From assembly GCA_030824835.1 (NCBI GenBank), contig JAPJRA010000221.1, positions 1-6,488 of the forward strand: 6,488 nt of DNA, read 5' to 3'. Below are positions 5,616 to 6,488 of this stretch, piece after piece. Numbering within the stretch: the stretch's first letter is position 1; each line of letters opens with the position of its first letter. This stretch comes from Geminicoccaceae bacterium. GTDB lineage: Bacteria > Pseudomonadota > Alphaproteobacteria > Geminicoccales > Geminicoccaceae. Below the pieces are notes generated by a model. The model worked only from the letters and a program-made list of their open reading frames with translations, was not told the origin of the DNA and ran no database searches. A program made the position numbers and the translations under genes.

Positions 5616-6488
5616 TCAGGCGTCTTCGGCGGCGACGCGGCTAAGTGCCATGGCGTTCATGGGCGCGCAGATCCGGATCCGCCCGTCGGGCGTCCGCAGC
5701 TCGTCCGCCGCGGTGTCCTCCGGCCCGCCGGCCTGCAGCAGATAGAGCCGGTCGAGACCCGCGGGCGCCAGGTTGCGCCACAGCTCCAGTCCCGCCGCGA
5801 GATCGGCCGGACGCCCGGGCCCGACCGCCGCCAGGGCGCTCAGCCGGCCACGCGCCTCGAACAGCAGCGGTGCCGCGCGCAGCAGTGGCAGCAGGGTATG
5901 GCTGTCTGCCGGCCAGCGCAGAAGCAGCTGGCGATGGCTCTCGGCCGAGATCTGCACCGTGGCACCCCAGGCACGCTTGGTACGGAAGACGCCGTCGCGG
6001 AGGGAGGGTGTCGTTCCGCCCAGGTCGACGACGGTCAATCCCAGGGTCGCGGCCACGTCGAACGTGGCGATGTTGACCGCGAATTGCGGGCTCGGCTTCA
6101 CGTTCTGCGGCCAGCTCGGGTGTACCGCCTCGACCAGGGCGCGCAACTCGCCGCCGGTGACGCGAACGAGACCGCCGGCCACCGCCCGTCCCGCGTGCCG
6201 GACCCAGATGATGCCACCGCCATGCCGGAAGTGGCGGCGCAGCTCCGGCGGCTCGCGCAGCACCGCCAGCGGGCCGAATCGCTGCCGGACGAACGGTACA
6301 TAGAACTCATGGTAGAAGCGGTCGAAGTCGTCCGGCTCACGCGAGAGCGCCCAGCTGTATCCGGACTCGAAGGTGCGCCGCGCGTCACGGCGGACATTGT
6401 AGGTGGCGGCGCCCAGTGTCGCATCGACGCCGGCGCCGATGCCCAGGCGAAAGCTCACCAGCGCCGGCACCTTGAGGTAGCGATCGCC
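5616..6488 (-). CDS. GNAT/FemAB-like acyltransferase, N-terminal part outside window
   Basis: The minus strand is open from 6488 to TGA at 5618-5616, giving 290 visible residues. Reading back beyond GTG at 6470 continues in sensible sequence (GDRYLKVPALVSFRL), so the gene begins outside the window and that GTG is probably an internal Val. Visible parts: FDRFYHEFYVPFVRQRFG (55-72); a strand-rich GNAT core GGGIIWVRHAGRAVAGGLVRV (90-110); and VVDLGGTTPSLRDGVFRTKR (153-172) followed by AWG. The DLGG...DG..R.K..WG pattern is typical of FemAB-like/BioF2-type acetyltransferase domains (PF13480-like). Relatives add acyl or aminoacyl groups in cell-wall, polysaccharide or lipid pathways. The donor and acceptor here are unknown. 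A further C-terminal region of about 90 residues, including LDRLYLLQAGG, follows. It is convergent with the opgD-type gene over a 48-base gap. No membrane segment is visible. Confidence 0.75.
   Translation of the reverse strand, partial: GDRYLKVPALVSFRLGIGAGVDATLGAATYNVRRDARRTFESGYSWALSREPDDFDRFYHEFYVPFVRQRFGPLAVLREPPELRRHFRHGGGIIWVRHAGRAVAGGLVRVTGGELRALVEAVHPSWPQNVKPSPQFAVNIATFDVAATLGLTVVDLGGTTPSLRDGVFRTKRAWGATVQISAESHRQLLLRWPADSHTLLPLLRAAPLLFEARGRLSALAAVGPGRPADLAAGLELWRNLAPAGLDRLYLLQAGGPEDTAADELRTPDGRIRICAPMNAMALSRVAAEDA

Noticed and set aside
6468..6470. GTG as the start of the acyltransferase gene
   Set aside because: The frame continues in sensible coding sequence to the window edge, and no properly spaced ribosome-binding site precedes this GTG.
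1..6488. A single multi-gene novel system across the window
   Set aside because: Genes alternate strands, have convergent ends and belong to recognisable, functionally separate families. No toxin, nuclease, reverse transcriptase, mobile element or repeat array is present.

Overview
The window is about two-thirds G+C with strong G/C preference at third codon positions. The proteins look like those of a free-living Gram-negative bacterium, most likely an alphaproteobacterium of the Rhodospirillales/Geminicoccales kind. That assignment is inferred from composition and protein style; there is no rRNA or other marker to fix it. Six protein genes are supported, and two of them run off the window edges. 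I see no tRNA, rRNA, insertion sequence, CRISPR array, phage gene or origin.

Layout. 1-909 (minus): a periplasmic binding protein of the ProX/OpuAC type for a quaternary-amine ABC importer, with its C-terminal end cut off by the window start. 1030-1938 (minus): a pirin-family bicupin, upstream of and in the same direction as the binding protein but 120 bases away. 2104-2526 (plus): a small VOC-fold protein, divergent from pirin across a 165-base gap. 2587-3648 (minus): a PLP enzyme of the D-threonine aldolase/D-serine dehydratase group, convergent with the VOC gene. 3649-3944: a 296-base divergent control region with a good -35 box, a short palindrome and a doubtful small reading frame. 3945-5567 (plus): an OpgD/OpgG-type periplasmic glucan protein with a probable twin-arginine signal. 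5616-6488 (minus): a GNAT/FemAB-like acyltransferase, convergent with opgD, whose N-terminal end lies beyond the window.

How the genes fit together. They look like neighbouring housekeeping and accessory metabolism genes rather than one machine. Two loose themes are visible. One is osmotic adaptation: compatible-solute uptake at the left and osmoregulated periplasmic glucan processing at the right. The other is small-molecule or oxidative metabolism: pirin, VOC and the D-amino-acid enzyme. Alternating strands and convergent ends argue against a single operon. I found no convincing new system. The points most worth a second look are the control region before opgD, the HxC metal motif of the PLP enzyme, the opgD-type gene without an opgH partner in view, and the FemAB-like gene beside it.
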